Assembly: GCA_003506435.1 (NCBI GenBank) | Contig: DOAQ01000004.1 | Span: forward strand, 1-64,000 | Length of the DNA: 64,000 nt | From: Prolixibacteraceae bacterium | GTDB lineage: Bacteria; Bacteroidota; Bacteroidia; Bacteroidales; Prolixibacteraceae | Direction of reading: 5' to 3' | In this document: in pieces, positions 9,719-18,748 of the stretch | Numbering within the stretch: position 1 is the first letter of the stretch | Layout of the letters: the number at the start of each line of letters is the position of its first letter | Translations under genes and position numbers: made by a program | Notes under the pieces: generated by a model | Databases searched by the model: none | Seen by the model: only the letters and a program-made list of their open reading frames with translations | What the model was told of the DNA's origin: nothing

Positions 9719-10691
9719 AAAACCCGGGGCTATTGGTGTGATAACGCACCCCGTCCGTGTGAAAAGTTTGATCAGGGAGCTGCCCTTGCTGCGGACGGAA
9801 TGGCTCATGTGTGATTATAAACGAAAAACGATCATCAAAAAAGATATGTCCACACGATAGGATTACTTGGGATGGCGGGAGCGGTTTTTGGTGGGTATTC
9901 AGGGTGATGTGCCGGAAAGAAAAAACCGCGAGGCGGGCAGAAGCATAAAAATTTTCTTGACTTTTTTGTTTCGTTTTTTGGTCAAGCAAAAAATGAAAAG
10001 GTACTAATTCTTGAAATCCATGCTATTATTACATAACACCTTCTTCTAATCCCATGCAGTCGGCTCCCCCTCCGCGTGCAGCCTTTTCGCCGTCGCTGGC
10101 CGTCGCCCGGCTGTTCCGTTTCACTTCACATCCCGGCTTTAGGCCGCTTTGGGCTTCAGGCAACCCGCTACGGGCTTAAGCGCCTTCTTTTGGGTCTCGT
10201 TCCGCTTTGCTGCACCTTAGAAGGGCATTATGCAAAATAGCCCCACAAACCCACCCACATCGGTTGCGAAGGTTCTGTTCCCTGTTCATCTTCTGCTCAG
10301 ATAAAAACCACAAACAACCCCACCACCCGGCTAAGGTGCAGGGCATTAATTGTTTTACGGCCAATGCCTGCGGCAGGCGGCTTCCGGTTTACTACATTTC
10401 ATTCAGGGCTACATTCCATTCCGCCACCTTCATTTATTCCGCTCATTGTCAGCCTCCAGCCTCGGCAACCCACGCAAAAGTACCTCCATTCATTCCATTT
10501 CGCTCAAGCCATCCCGTCTGTTATATTTCGCCCCACTTTGGCTGTCCAGCCCACATTTCAAACGTCACAGCCAAAATATGATGCTCCATGCCACCCTTAC
10601 CCGTTTCGCTCAATTCCATTCAGTCGCCACCCTTGCTTTTTCCATCCCTGTCATCGGTATGCCTTGCGTTATTATTTACCCCAAAAATGCG
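9719..10691. other. gene-poor, pyrimidine-rich region with inverted repeats
   Basis: Almost 1 kb without a convincing gene. Frames that stay open give low-complexity Pro/Ser/His-rich products on one strand and none resembles a known family. The plus strand is pyrimidine-rich from about 10040 to 10660. Structure is present: CTGCACCTTAG (10210-10220) is the exact inverse of CTAAGGTGCAG (10331-10341), and each copy is closely followed by GGGCATTA. GCCTGC-G-GCAGGC (10366-10378) is a perfect hairpin. CCGTCGC occurs twice 10 bp apart near 10090. The first ~20 bp are the right half of the IS target palindrome. Confidence 0.5.
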
Positions 10692-11627
10692 TTAAAGTTT
10701 CATCCAATCCATATAGCGCATCCATACTCTCAACCAAACTTTTGCAATCGAATCAATAGCATCAATCAGAATGAATTTACTGTAATCATCAAAACTAATT
10801 CCGGTATTCAGTACTTTAAAAGTATCCCAATCCAAATTGGTATTATCGTATGTTTCCGGTATCATTTGGTAGGCTGTCAAATAGGAAAATTGAGTAATAG
10901 CAGACATAAAATCCCAGGTATTATCATTTCCACTCCCATAGCCCGAATTAAACAGTCGGTTTACAATTTCTTGTTCAATCCATTCGGTTATTACCATATC
11001 TTTTATTTTCAAAGGATAACCTTCCGGATTGTAAAAGAAACGTTCATTATCAAAATCAATCGAATAACACTCTCGTACTAAATCATCCCATTCTTTCTCT
11101 ATACGGGCATGTATATCGTCACCTTCTGAGAATTGTCTCACATCACAATGTAAAGGCATGTGACCATCGGCAATATAATGACTAAGCATAAAAAAGAGCG
11201 TCGCTACATGGTTGTCTGTTGGACTAATTGGAGAGCCTTTCTCTTCGCTTTCCTGCATCTTCATGTTGTCAATAATACTGTGGGCAAGGGCTTCGCATCG
11301 ATCCGGTAAGTTTCCTTTCTCTACAGTATAGGCTTTTTTGTATAAATCCGAACTTTTGCCAATCACATACAAATGATAATTCGTTGGTAGCTTCTTAAAA
11401 GTACCAGCCTTTGTTTTATCCCCGGGCTTATACTTCAACACATGGCTGGTCGCCATATCCTTTATAATTGCATCCGGGTACCAGGCTCCTTGAACTACAA
11501 AATCACGGTTGTTTTTAAACCATTTAATCAGAGATTTTGAGGCTTTTTGTTCACTCTTTGAAAGTGTGGCTTTTTCAAGCCTTTGCATGGCCATCATAGC
11601 CAGCCATGCGTGGGTGTATTGTTTCAT
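10692..11627 (-). CDS. zinc-dependent phospholipase C / P1-nuclease-like protein
   Basis: I start the gene at the ATG at 11627 (MKQYTHAWLAMMAMQRL, 311 residues). An upstream in-frame ATG at 11735 would add 36 unrelated residues. The metal-ligand pattern of the zinc phospholipase C/S1-P1 nuclease fold is visible: an early His (YTHAW), Asp in GAWYPD (about residue 52), His in NYHLY, then LSHYIADGHMPLHC (H-x3-D-x5-H) and HARIEKEW (H-x3-E). No signal peptide is seen, which is unusual because most relatives are secreted. The actual substrate (phospholipid or nucleic acid) is not determined. It stands alone between two gene-poor, repeat-rich stretches, suggesting horizontal acquisition. Confidence 0.75.
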   Translation of the reverse strand: MKQYTHAWLAMMAMQRLEKATLSKSEQKASKSLIKWFKNNRDFVVQGAWYPDAIIKDMATSHVLKYKPGDKTKAGTFKKLPTNYHLYVIGKSSDLYKKAYTVEKGNLPDRCEALAHSIIDNMKMQESEEKGSPISPTDNHVATLFFMLSHYIADGHMPLHCDVRQFSEGDDIHARIEKEWDDLVRECYSIDFDNERFFYNPEGYPLKIKDMVITEWIEQEIVNRLFNSGYGSGNDNTWDFMSAITQFSYLTAYQMIPETYDNTNLDWDTFKVLNTGISFDDYSKFILIDAIDSIAKVWLRVWMRYMDWMKL

Positions 11628-12080
11628 TTTTTTAGGGTTTTTAAAGGTTATACAATTTACAAAATCTGAAGAATCTAAATGCCAATATCCAAAATAAAAA
11701 AAGGAAGCAAAGGTAGGTGGCTCCCCACCTGCCAACCCTCAGCGGTTTTCAAGGTCAAGCCCTTCGGGTTTTGAAAAAAATCTCCACACGGCTATCGCCG
11801 GTAGTATTTTTCTCAAAAACCTTGACAACCTTCCCCGCCACCTTGCAGATGGCTTTCTTTTTTCTTTTTTTCCGGTTTTTTCGTTTTTCTTTTAGAAATG
11901 GTTGGCTGTTATCTTGTCAGTGCAAAGAAATGCACTTCAAAGCATACCCTCATAAAATCAAGCCATTGCCTACTATTTGATATAGATTGTACCAGAAACG
12001 GACAAAGCCGGGTTCCCTACATATCAACTCCGCACCAAGTCCGAATGAAAAAAATGTTTAACAATTAAAAAGTTCAGGAA
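11628..12080. other. gene-poor region with nested hairpins
   Basis: About 450 bp between the phospholipase-like gene and the DUF6266 gene with no credible gene. AGGTGG-CTCC-CCACCT lies at 11715-11730. A larger imperfect inverted repeat pairs 11767-11781 (GGTTTTGAAAAAAAT) with 11806-11821 (ATTTTTCTCAAAAACC), enclosing the small hairpin CGGC-TATC-GCCG. An outer TCAAGG/CCTTGA pair encloses both. The composition resembles that of 10040-10660. The last ~80 bp should hold the promoter of the DUF6266 gene. Confidence 0.45.
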
Positions 12081-12728
12081 ATGGGAAAGATTTCTCAAGG
12101 TATTTTAGGTGGCTTCTCCGGCAAGGTCGGAAATGTCATCGGCGGTAACTGGAAAGGTATCGACTACATGCGGGTAAAACCTGCCAGTGTTGCAAATCCT
12201 CAGACTGAAGGTCAAATGGATCAACGGTCCAAGTTCTCTGCAGTGATAGGCTTTTTGCAGCCGATCAGTGAATTTATTAAAATCGGTTTTAAAAGTTATG
12301 CTGTTAAGATGACTGCATTTAATAGTGCAATGTCATACAATGTGAAAAACGCGCTTACCGGCGATTATCCAGACTATGAAGTGGATTATGCAAACGCTTT
12401 GGTAAGCCGTGGTTCTCTGGCTACTGCCTTAAATCCGACCGCAGTTTCCGGCAACGTTGGTGAAGTTACTTTTAGCTGGAATGATAATTCAACCGAAGGA
12501 AACGCAAATGCAACCGATAAAGCCATGCTCGTAGCCTTGAATCCGACAAAAAAAGAAGCAGTTTTTGTAACTGATGGCGTGGCCCGTTCTGTAGGTACTC
12601 AAACTCTCACTGTACCGGCAAGTTATTCCGGTGACAATGTAGAATGCTTTATCTCATTCATTTCCCTGGATGGAACTGTTTCCAATAGCAAATATGTCGG
12701 AACCGTTACTGTTGCCTTGCCGAGATAA
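12081..12728 (+). CDS. DUF6266 family protein
   Basis: 215 residues beginning MGKISQGILGGFSGKVGNVI, the glycine-rich opening typical of DUF6266. The conserved middle reads ASVANPQTEGQMDQRSKFSA and PISEFIKIGFKSYAVKMTAFNSAM, and the C-terminal half (about 105-215) looks like a beta-sandwich ending VGTVTVALPR. No signal peptide is seen. The family is abundant in Bacteroidota and its function is unknown. The gene is monocistronic: it is preceded by a gene-poor region and followed at once by a strong terminator. A purine-rich AGTTCAGGAA lies just before the ATG. Confidence 0.88.
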   Translation: MGKISQGILGGFSGKVGNVIGGNWKGIDYMRVKPASVANPQTEGQMDQRSKFSAVIGFLQPISEFIKIGFKSYAVKMTAFNSAMSYNVKNALTGDYPDYEVDYANALVSRGSLATALNPTAVSGNVGEVTFSWNDNSTEGNANATDKAMLVALNPTKKEAVFVTDGVARSVGTQTLTVPASYSGDNVECFISFISLDGTVSNSKYVGTVTVALPR

Positions 12729-12746
12729 TCACTTGATTATTAAAAA

Positions 12747-12787
12747 CAAAAACCGCTTTCACTTCAGAAGGCGGTTTTTGTTTTTCC
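12747..12787 (+). terminator. rho-independent terminator after the DUF6266 gene
   Basis: An 11-bp stem (AAACCGCTTTC at about 12750-12760 with GAAGGCGGTTT at about 12767-12777, one G-U pair) with a 6-nt loop is followed by TTGTTTTTCC. It lies about 20 bp after the DUF6266 stop. Confidence 0.9.
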
Positions 12788-12887
12788 TATCTTTTAGTAG
12801 TTTGTTTTTAATACAATTTGTATGTAAATTGTATGCAAGCAAATAAAAAAGCAGCTAAGAAATTTTCCTAACTGCTTGATTTTCTTG

Positions 12888-12961
12888 TAGCGAGAGCCGG
12901 GCATGATCCGGCGACCTCATGATTATGAATCATGCGCTCTAACCAGCTGAGCTACCTCGCC
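12888..12961 (-). tRNA. tRNA-Met (CAT)
   Basis: A full cloverleaf can be folded on the minus strand: acceptor GGCGAGG/TCTCGCT (with G-U pairs at both ends), D-arm GCTC-AGCTGGTTA-GAGC, anticodon arm CATGA-TTCATAA-TCATG with anticodon CAT (12927-12925), a 5-nt variable loop AGGTC, and T-arm GCCGG-ATCATGC-CCGGC. It is 74 nt including the discriminator A. The 3' CCA is not encoded. The T-loop starts with A instead of T. The paired 1-72 end argues for elongator rather than initiator tRNA; the CAT anticodon could also be an Ile tRNA read after lysidine modification, which I cannot exclude. Confidence 0.9.
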
Positions 12962-13110
12962 ATCCGTTTTTTGCGGTTGCAAATATAGTATTTTATTTTT
13001 TCCGAAAACGGGTTGCTAAAAAATAATTGTCTTTTTTTAAGCTTTGCTTTTTCAGATACATTGCTTATATCTGCCAGATTACCTATATTGCAGAAAATCA
13101 CAAGGAAGGA

Positions 13111-13494
13111 ATGAATGTGAAAACAAGAATGCAACTGGAATATATCATCAAATGCTCCCCAAAAGTGTTATATAACCGGCTAAGTAATGCAGCAGGACTG
13201 GCGGAATGGTTTGCCGAAAATGTAACGGTTAAGGGAAAAATATACACATTCACATGGGAAGGAGTTGAACAACAAGCAGAAAAAACCCTTCACAAAGAAA
13301 ATCAACTGGTTCGTTTTTCATGGGTTGACGATGATGATGATGATTCCTACTTTGAATTCAGAATTACACAAGATGAATTAACCGGCGATGTTTCCCTGAT
13401 CGTAATTGATTTTGCAGAAGAAAACGAAACAGAAGGAATCAAAAATCTGTGGGACACACAGATTGCCGATTTAAAACACATTTTAGGTTCTTAA
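13111..13494 (+). CDS. START-like (SRPBCC) domain protein
   Basis: I choose the ATG at 13111 (MNVKTRMQLEYIIKCSPKVL, 127 residues), which follows the purine-rich AAGGAAGG. A longer frame back to 13027 adds residues that overlap the tRNA leader and look non-coding. The protein matches the Bacteroidota START-like family related to AHSA1: SPKVLYNRLSNAAGLAEWFA followed by FTWEGVEQQAEK and an acidic DDDDDD run, ending in a helix LKHILGS. A ligand-binding or chaperone-accessory role is possible but unproven. It is probably transcribed separately from the permease that follows. Confidence 0.85.
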   Translation: MNVKTRMQLEYIIKCSPKVLYNRLSNAAGLAEWFAENVTVKGKIYTFTWEGVEQQAEKTLHKENQLVRFSWVDDDDDDSYFEFRITQDELTGDVSLIVIDFAEENETEGIKNLWDTQIADLKHILGS

Positions 13495-13527
13495 GTTTTT
13501 TTCACTTTAATTTTCTTTAAAATAATT

Positions 13528-13535
13528 TAGCTTTG
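13528..13535 (+). promoter_or_regulatory. putative -7 box before the LptF/LptG-type permease gene
   Basis: TAGCTTTG matches the Bacteroidota -7 consensus TAnnTTTG, 30 bp before the permease ATG. A clear -33 TTTG is not seen at the expected distance. Confidence 0.4.
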
Positions 13536-13565
13536 TAATCGTTTCAAACAAAGGAATCAGATCAA

Positions 13566-15062
13566 ATGAAGCGTTTGCATTTGTTTATTATAAAAAGTTT
13601 TCTTGGCCCTTTTTTTCTGACCTTTTTCATTTGCATTTTCATACTGCTGATGCAGTTTTTATGGAAATACATTGATGATCTGGTTGGCAAAGGACTTGAA
13701 TGGCAGATTGTTGTTGAATTCCTTACCTATGCTTCATTTGGATTAGTCCCTATGGCTTTTCCGCTGGCCGTGCTGCTTGCCTCTATCATGGCGTTCGGTA
13801 ACCTGGGCGAAAACTACGAACTGGTAGCCATGAAAGCGTCAGGTATTTCCCTGATCCGGGCCATGCGCCCATTGATTTATATCGCAGTTTTTTTAACGTA
13901 TGTTGCTTTTTTCTTCTCAAATAACATATTGCCGCAAACAAACCTGAAATTAGGGGCTTTGCTGGCCAGTGTAAAAACCCAGAAACCTGAAATGATCATT
14001 AAAGAGGGAATCTTTGCCAACGACATTGATGGGTACAGTATAAAAGTTGAAAAGAAAAGCCGGACCAATAACATGCTTTATGATCTGATGATTTATGACC
14101 ATACTTTAAACCGTGGAAATATCAAGGTTTCGATTGCTGATTCGGGAACCATGGTCATTACAAAAGATAAAAAATATATGATCCTTACCTTGTACAACGG
14201 AGAGAATTATACAGAAGAGAAAGAAATCGAACGCGGAGCTAATAAAAGCTATCCATTCAGGAGGGATCGGTTCTCGAAAGAAATAATAAATGTACCCCTT
14301 AAAGGGTTTGATTTTAACCGGCAAGATGAAAAGATTTACAAGAACTACTTCAGGATGATGAACCTTAAACAACTTACACATCAGGAAGATTCCATGTACA
14401 ACGACTATCTGTTGCGCCTCCGTCGTTTTGTTATTTCAATGAATTATAATACTGAATTATCACGAAGCATCGTTAATGAAACACAAACTGTCGATTCCCT
14501 GAAAAGTGAACTCAATTTTGTGCCCGACACGATTGTCAATATCGACACGGTCCTTTATTCCAAAACCCAAATGTACCGGAACGAAATAATACAGGAAGCG
14601 ATATCTGAGGCAAGAAACAATTCACAAAATATTTACCAGGAGCAAGATCAGCTTTACTTACGAAAAAAGGACATCAATAAACACACGATCGAACGGCACA
14701 AGAAGTTTTCATGGTCGTTTGCCTGTCTTATCTTCTTTTTTATCGGGGCGCCACTGGGTGCAATCATTCGGAAAGGAGGACTGGGAATGCCTGTGGTTGT
14801 TTCAATACTCATGTTCATCACCTACTACATGGTGTCAATTACCGGCGAAAAATTTGCTCGTGAAGATGTCTGGCCCATGTTCGATGGTATGTGGTTTTCG
14901 TCGTTTATTTTTCTTGGACTCGGCGTCTTTCTGACATATAAAGCAGCCACTGATTCGGCGATCATGAACATGGAAACCTATCAGTTATTCTTCAAGAAAT
15001 TGACCTCTCTTGATTTTTTGAAAAACAAAAGAAGCAAAAATGAGGATTCTGCAGTTAACTAA
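13566..15062 (+). CDS. LptF/LptG (YjgP/YjgQ) family permease
   Basis: 498 residues. Membrane segments are visible at about 10-35, 50-80 and 100-120, then a large periplasmic beta-jellyroll part with an inserted helical region (about 130-375), and three more segments near the C-terminus (about 385-465: FSWSFACLIFFFIGAPLGAI, GLGMPVVVSILMFITYYMVS). This is the layout of the LPS-export permeases LptF and LptG, which pull lipopolysaccharide from the inner membrane with the ATPase LptB. Bacteroidota usually encode both subunits at separate sites, so which one this is remains open. The 3' end overlaps the next gene by 23 bp. Confidence 0.9.
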   Translation: MKRLHLFIIKSFLGPFFLTFFICIFILLMQFLWKYIDDLVGKGLEWQIVVEFLTYASFGLVPMAFPLAVLLASIMAFGNLGENYELVAMKASGISLIRAMRPLIYIAVFLTYVAFFFSNNILPQTNLKLGALLASVKTQKPEMIIKEGIFANDIDGYSIKVEKKSRTNNMLYDLMIYDHTLNRGNIKVSIADSGTMVITKDKKYMILTLYNGENYTEEKEIERGANKSYPFRRDRFSKEIINVPLKGFDFNRQDEKIYKNYFRMMNLKQLTHQEDSMYNDYLLRLRRFVISMNYNTELSRSIVNETQTVDSLKSELNFVPDTIVNIDTVLYSKTQMYRNEIIQEAISEARNNSQNIYQEQDQLYLRKKDINKHTIERHKKFSWSFACLIFFFIGAPLGAIIRKGGLGMPVVVSILMFITYYMVSITGEKFAREDVWPMFDGMWFSSFIFLGLGVFLTYKAATDSAIMNMETYQLFFKKLTSLDFLKNKRSKNEDSAVN

Positions 15063-16239
15063 TAAGAGCCCCTGGCCACCCAAGGATGGCGGAGCCATTG
15101 CCAGCATGAACCTGACCAAAGGGTTTGGATTTCTGGGTCACAAGGTTACGATCCTCAGCATGAATACCGAAAAGCACAAGGCAAAAAAGAAAGATATCCC
15201 GGAGAACCTGAAAGCTTTGGCCGACTTTCATTTTGTTGATGTTCCCGCCTCCATTTCAGTTTGGGGCGCCATCCGGAACTTACTGTTCTCAAGGCTTCCA
15301 TACAATGCCGAAAGATTTATTTCCGAAGACTTCAGTCTGGCTCTGATCAAACTTTTGCAGAAGAAAAAATACGATATCATTCAACTGGAAGGCCTTTATT
15401 TATGCCCGTACATTGCACTCATCAGGCGGCATTCAGATGCAAAAATTGTGTATCGTGCACATAATATTGAACATGAAATATGGAACCGGACGGCAAAAAT
15501 GACCCAAGGTCCAAAAAAAAATTACCTGAAACTTCTGGCAGCGCGCATCAAACGCTTTGAGATATCGTACCTGAACGATTACGACCTGTTGGTGCCAATT
15601 ACCGAGCGCGACGCAGCAATGCTCAACAGCATGGGTAATAAAAAACCTTATTTCACTTCGCAAACTGGTATTGATCTTTCATTTCTGATACCAACTGCAA
15701 AAAATCTTGAATTCCCGTCGTTGTTTCACATCGGGTCGCTCGATTGGTCGCCCAACCAGGAAGGACTAATCTGGTTTTTAAATAACTGCTGGCCGGTCAT
15801 CAGTAAAAAATACACTGAACTGAAATTTTATATCGCCGGGAGGAATGCACCTCTCTGGCTGGAAAAGAAATTCAGCCTGAAAAATATCGTTTACCTGGGT
15901 GAGATTGAAGATGCCTATGAATTCATCAATTCAAAAGCCATCATGGTTGTACCTCTTTTTTCGGGTAGCGGTATGCGGATTAAAATAGTGGAGGGAATGG
16001 CGCTTGGAAAACCGATTGTTACTACGTCTATCGGTACCGAAGGAATTGAAACCACTTCAGGAGAAGATATTTTAATTGCTGACGACGCAGAAAGTTTCAA
16101 CAACGCAATCTACACATTGCTTGAGAACCGGGAAGTTTTTGACAAGATCGGAAAAAATGCCATTGATTTAATCCGGAAAAAATTTGATAACTTAGCCTTG
16201 GCAGCGCAACTGATAGAATTCTACAACAACCATTTATAA
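15040..16239 (+). CDS. GT4-type glycosyltransferase
   Basis: 399 residues. The N-terminal Rossmann half begins MRILQLTNKSPWPPKDGGA, with VYRAHNIEHEIWNRTAKM near residue 145, typical of GT4 enzymes acting on surface polysaccharides. The C-terminal nucleotide-sugar half has FHIGSLDWSPNQEG, LGEIEDAYEFI and the E-x7-E-type segment SGSGMRIKIVEGMALGKPIV. It starts inside the end of the permease gene (23-bp overlap) and its stop overlaps the next start by one base, so the three are translationally coupled. Donor and acceptor are unknown; the link to an LPS permease hints at envelope glycan synthesis. Confidence 0.9.
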   Translation: MRILQLTNKSPWPPKDGGAIASMNLTKGFGFLGHKVTILSMNTEKHKAKKKDIPENLKALADFHFVDVPASISVWGAIRNLLFSRLPYNAERFISEDFSLALIKLLQKKKYDIIQLEGLYLCPYIALIRRHSDAKIVYRAHNIEHEIWNRTAKMTQGPKKNYLKLLAARIKRFEISYLNDYDLLVPITERDAAMLNSMGNKKPYFTSQTGIDLSFLIPTAKNLEFPSLFHIGSLDWSPNQEGLIWFLNNCWPVISKKYTELKFYIAGRNAPLWLEKKFSLKNIVYLGEIEDAYEFINSKAIMVVPLFSGSGMRIKIVEGMALGKPIVTTSIGTEGIETTSGEDILIADDAESFNNAIYTLLENREVFDKIGKNAIDLIRKKFDNLALAAQLIEFYNNHL

Positions 16240-17426
16240 TGCTGGAAATTCTTTTCTGGATACTGTTTGCAATCGTTGGGTATACCTACTTCGGATATGC
16301 TGTTTTGTTATTTCTGATGGTGCATACAAAACGTCTTTTCAGTAAAAAGAAAGAGAGAATTGAATTAACCAGCGAAGAACTTCCTGATGTATGCTTGTTT
16401 GTGACAGCTTATAACGAACTGGATTGCATCGAACAGAAAGTGAAAAATTCGTTTGCCCTGAATTATCCGAAAGAAAAGCTCCAATACATTTGGGTAACCG
16501 ACGGATCGGACGACGGGAGCCCTGAAAAGCTCAGGCAATATCCCGAACTGGAAGTATTTCATCTAGATGAACGAAGAGGTAAAATGCACGCCATGAACCG
16601 CGGGATGCAGTTTGTGCGAACACCAATTGTGATTTTTTCTGACAGCAACACACTGCTTGGTAAAGATTCCGTCATGGAGATTGTCCGCGAATTCAGCAAT
16701 CCGAAAGTAGGCTGTATTGCCGGAGAAAAGCGCATCCTTGAAAAAGCAAGCGATGAAGCTGTCGGCTCCGGGGAAAGTATGTACTGGAAATTCGAGTCGT
16801 GGATCAAAAAGCTGGACAGTGATCTGAACTCGGCAGTGGGCGCGGTTGGCGAATTGTTTGCCATCCGGAGCAAATTATTCGAAAAAGTAGAAGAAGATAC
16901 CCTGCTCGACGATTTTATCATCTCATTGCGCATTGCCATGAAAGGTTACAAAATTGCGTATGTTCCAGGCGCTTATGCAATGGAAACGGCCTCGGTCAGT
17001 GTTTCCGAAGAAATGAAACGAAAAATCCGCATTGCGGCGGGCGGCATCCAAACACTTCTTCGCCTGAAACCGCTTCTCAATCCCATTCGTTTTGGTTTGC
17101 TGAGCTTTCAGTATATTTCACACAAAGTTTTACGATGGACCATTGCCCCGCTAGCCTTGTTTACGTTGTTAATTGTGAATTTCTTAATACTTCTTGCAGA
17201 GAATACTTTTCCTGAAGCCGGTTTCTTTTCACTGTTCTTTTATCTTCAACTGTTTATGTACCTGTTGGCCATGTTTGGCCGTTTGTTCGAACACCGGAAA
17301 ACCAGGATGAAAATAGCGTTTATTCCCTATTACTTTGCATCCATGAATTACGCTGCGGTTGCCGGATGGCTGCGTTTCCTGAAAGGTAAACAATCAGTTA
17401 AATGGGAGAAGGCAAAACGGGCTTAA
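16239..17426 (+). CDS. GT2-family membrane glycosyltransferase
   Basis: 395 residues: one N-terminal membrane segment (about 1-28), a GT-A catalytic domain (about 48-270) and two or three membrane segments at the C-terminus (about 290-370). GT2 hallmarks are VCLFVTAYNELDCIEQKV, the DGS motif in WVTDGSDDG, a DSNTLLG metal-site-like segment and EEDTLLDDFIISLRIAMKG in the place of the ED..D block. The architecture resembles processive or polyprenyl-linked GT2 enzymes. The ATG overlaps the stop of the preceding glycosyltransferase. The substrate is unknown. Confidence 0.9.
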   Translation: MLEILFWILFAIVGYTYFGYAVLLFLMVHTKRLFSKKKERIELTSEELPDVCLFVTAYNELDCIEQKVKNSFALNYPKEKLQYIWVTDGSDDGSPEKLRQYPELEVFHLDERRGKMHAMNRGMQFVRTPIVIFSDSNTLLGKDSVMEIVREFSNPKVGCIAGEKRILEKASDEAVGSGESMYWKFESWIKKLDSDLNSAVGAVGELFAIRSKLFEKVEEDTLLDDFIISLRIAMKGYKIAYVPGAYAMETASVSVSEEMKRKIRIAAGGIQTLLRLKPLLNPIRFGLLSFQYISHKVLRWTIAPLALFTLLIVNFLILLAENTFPEAGFFSLFFYLQLFMYLLAMFGRLFEHRKTRMKIAFIPYYFASMNYAAVAGWLRFLKGKQSVKWEKAKRA

Positions 17427-17461
17427 ATGCACAAAATCATTTATTAGTCGGTAAAAATAAT

Positions 17462-17469
17462 TAGTTTTG
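17462..17469 (+). promoter_or_regulatory. putative ribBA -7 box
   Basis: TAGTTTTG matches TAnnTTTG. A TTTA lies 18 bp upstream (17440-17443) at the -33 position (consensus TTTG), and the ribBA start is 26 bp downstream. No FMN riboswitch is seen in the short leader. Confidence 0.45.
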
Positions 17470-17495
17470 CATCGCATTTTAAAAAGCCATTAGTG

Positions 17496-18719
17496 ATGAG
17501 TGAATTTAATCTGAATACAATACCCGAAGCCATCGAAGCAATCAGAAATGGGGAATTGGTTATTGTAGTTGATGATGAAGACCGTGAGAATGAAGGTGAT
17601 TTTATTGCGGCAGCAGAACTTACAACCCCGGAGATGGTAAACTTTATGGCCACCCACGGAAGAGGATTGATCTGTGCCCCGATTGCAGAGCGACGCTGCG
17701 AAGAATTGGATTTGCAACTGATGGTCGGTAAAAATACTTCGTCGCACGAAACACCGTTCACCGTTTCCGTCGATCTGATTGGCTACGGCTGCACCACCGG
17801 AATATCGGCCAGCGACCGTGCAAAAACCATCAATGCACTGGCCAATCCGGCAACACGCCCCGAAGAGTTGGGCCGCCCCGGACATATTTTTCCGTTGAAA
17901 GCAAAAGAAAAAGGCGTTTTACGCCGAACCGGACATACCGAAGCAGCCGTCGACCTGACCCGTCTGGCAGGGCTTCAACCGGCCGGAGTTCTCGTTGAAA
18001 TTCTGAACGAAGACGGCACCATGGCCCGCTTGCCTCAACTGGTGAAGATTGCAAAAAAGTTTAATCTGAAGATTGTCACAATAAAGGACCTTATCACCTA
18101 CCGTTTGCAAAGCGAAAGCCTGATCCAGCGCGGTGAGGAAGTAAACCTGCCTACCCGCTACGGCGATTTTAAGATTATCCCGTTTAAACAATTATCGAAC
18201 GGAGAAGAACATGTTGCACTCATAAAAGGAAATATTGATGTCGATGAACCGATACTGGTACGGATGCACTCTTCGTGTATGACCGGCGATATTTTTGGTT
18301 CGCTTCGTTGTGAATGCGGTGATCAGTTGCATCAGGCAATGAAGCTGATTGAAAAGGAAGGCCGCGGTGTAATTGTTTACATGCAGCAGGAAGGTCGTGG
18401 AATTGGATTGATGAACAAAATTGCTGCTTATAAACTTCAGGATGAGGGATTTGATACCGTTGAAGCCAACCTTCACCTGGGCTTCGGGGTAGACGAACGG
18501 GATTACGGAGTAGGCGCACAAATATTACGGGAACTGGGTATCTGTAAAATGAAACTAATGACCAATAACCCGGTAAAACGGGCAGGTATTGAAGGATACG
18601 GACTGAAGGTAAGTGAGATCGTAAATATTGAAATAGAACCCAACGAACACAACGAAAGATACATGCGTACCAAACGCGACAGGATGGGCCACTTCCTTCA
18701 GAAATTCAAATACGAATAA
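17496..18719 (+). CDS. ribBA: bifunctional 3,4-dihydroxy-2-butanone-4-phosphate synthase / GTP cyclohydrolase II
   Basis: 407 residues from the ATG at 17496; a GTG one codon earlier also fits. The N-terminal half is DHBP synthase: VVDDEDRENEGDFIAAAE (acidic metal loop), RGLICAPI and RRTGHTEAAVDLTRLAG. The C-terminal half is GTP cyclohydrolase II, with the zinc site SSCMTGDIFGSLRCECGDQL and MQQEGRGIGLMNKI. Together they supply both precursors of riboflavin (ribulose 5-phosphate to DHBP, and GTP to the diaminopyrimidine). Full length for a fused RibBA, with all visible catalytic motifs kept. Confidence 0.97.
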   Translation: MSEFNLNTIPEAIEAIRNGELVIVVDDEDRENEGDFIAAAELTTPEMVNFMATHGRGLICAPIAERRCEELDLQLMVGKNTSSHETPFTVSVDLIGYGCTTGISASDRAKTINALANPATRPEELGRPGHIFPLKAKEKGVLRRTGHTEAAVDLTRLAGLQPAGVLVEILNEDGTMARLPQLVKIAKKFNLKIVTIKDLITYRLQSESLIQRGEEVNLPTRYGDFKIIPFKQLSNGEEHVALIKGNIDVDEPILVRMHSSCMTGDIFGSLRCECGDQLHQAMKLIEKEGRGVIVYMQQEGRGIGLMNKIAAYKLQDEGFDTVEANLHLGFGVDERDYGVGAQILRELGICKMKLMTNNPVKRAGIEGYGLKVSEIVNIEIEPNEHNERYMRTKRDRMGHFLQKFKYE

Positions 18720-18748
18720 GCGAACCTCATCTCATTTAAAACTGAAGT

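Noticed and set aside
9699..9989. 96-codon minus-strand frame across the right IS end
   Set aside because: It runs across the IS inverted repeat and target palindrome and resembles no protein.
10207..11081. Overlapping plus-strand frames of 124-243 codons in the gene-poor region
   Set aside because: Products are Pro/Ser/His-rich, lack known motifs, overlap the better-supported phospholipase-like gene, and stay open mainly because the strand is pyrimidine-rich.
17427..17495. FMN riboswitch upstream of ribBA
   Set aside because: The leader is only 69 bp and shows none of the conserved RFN-element stems.
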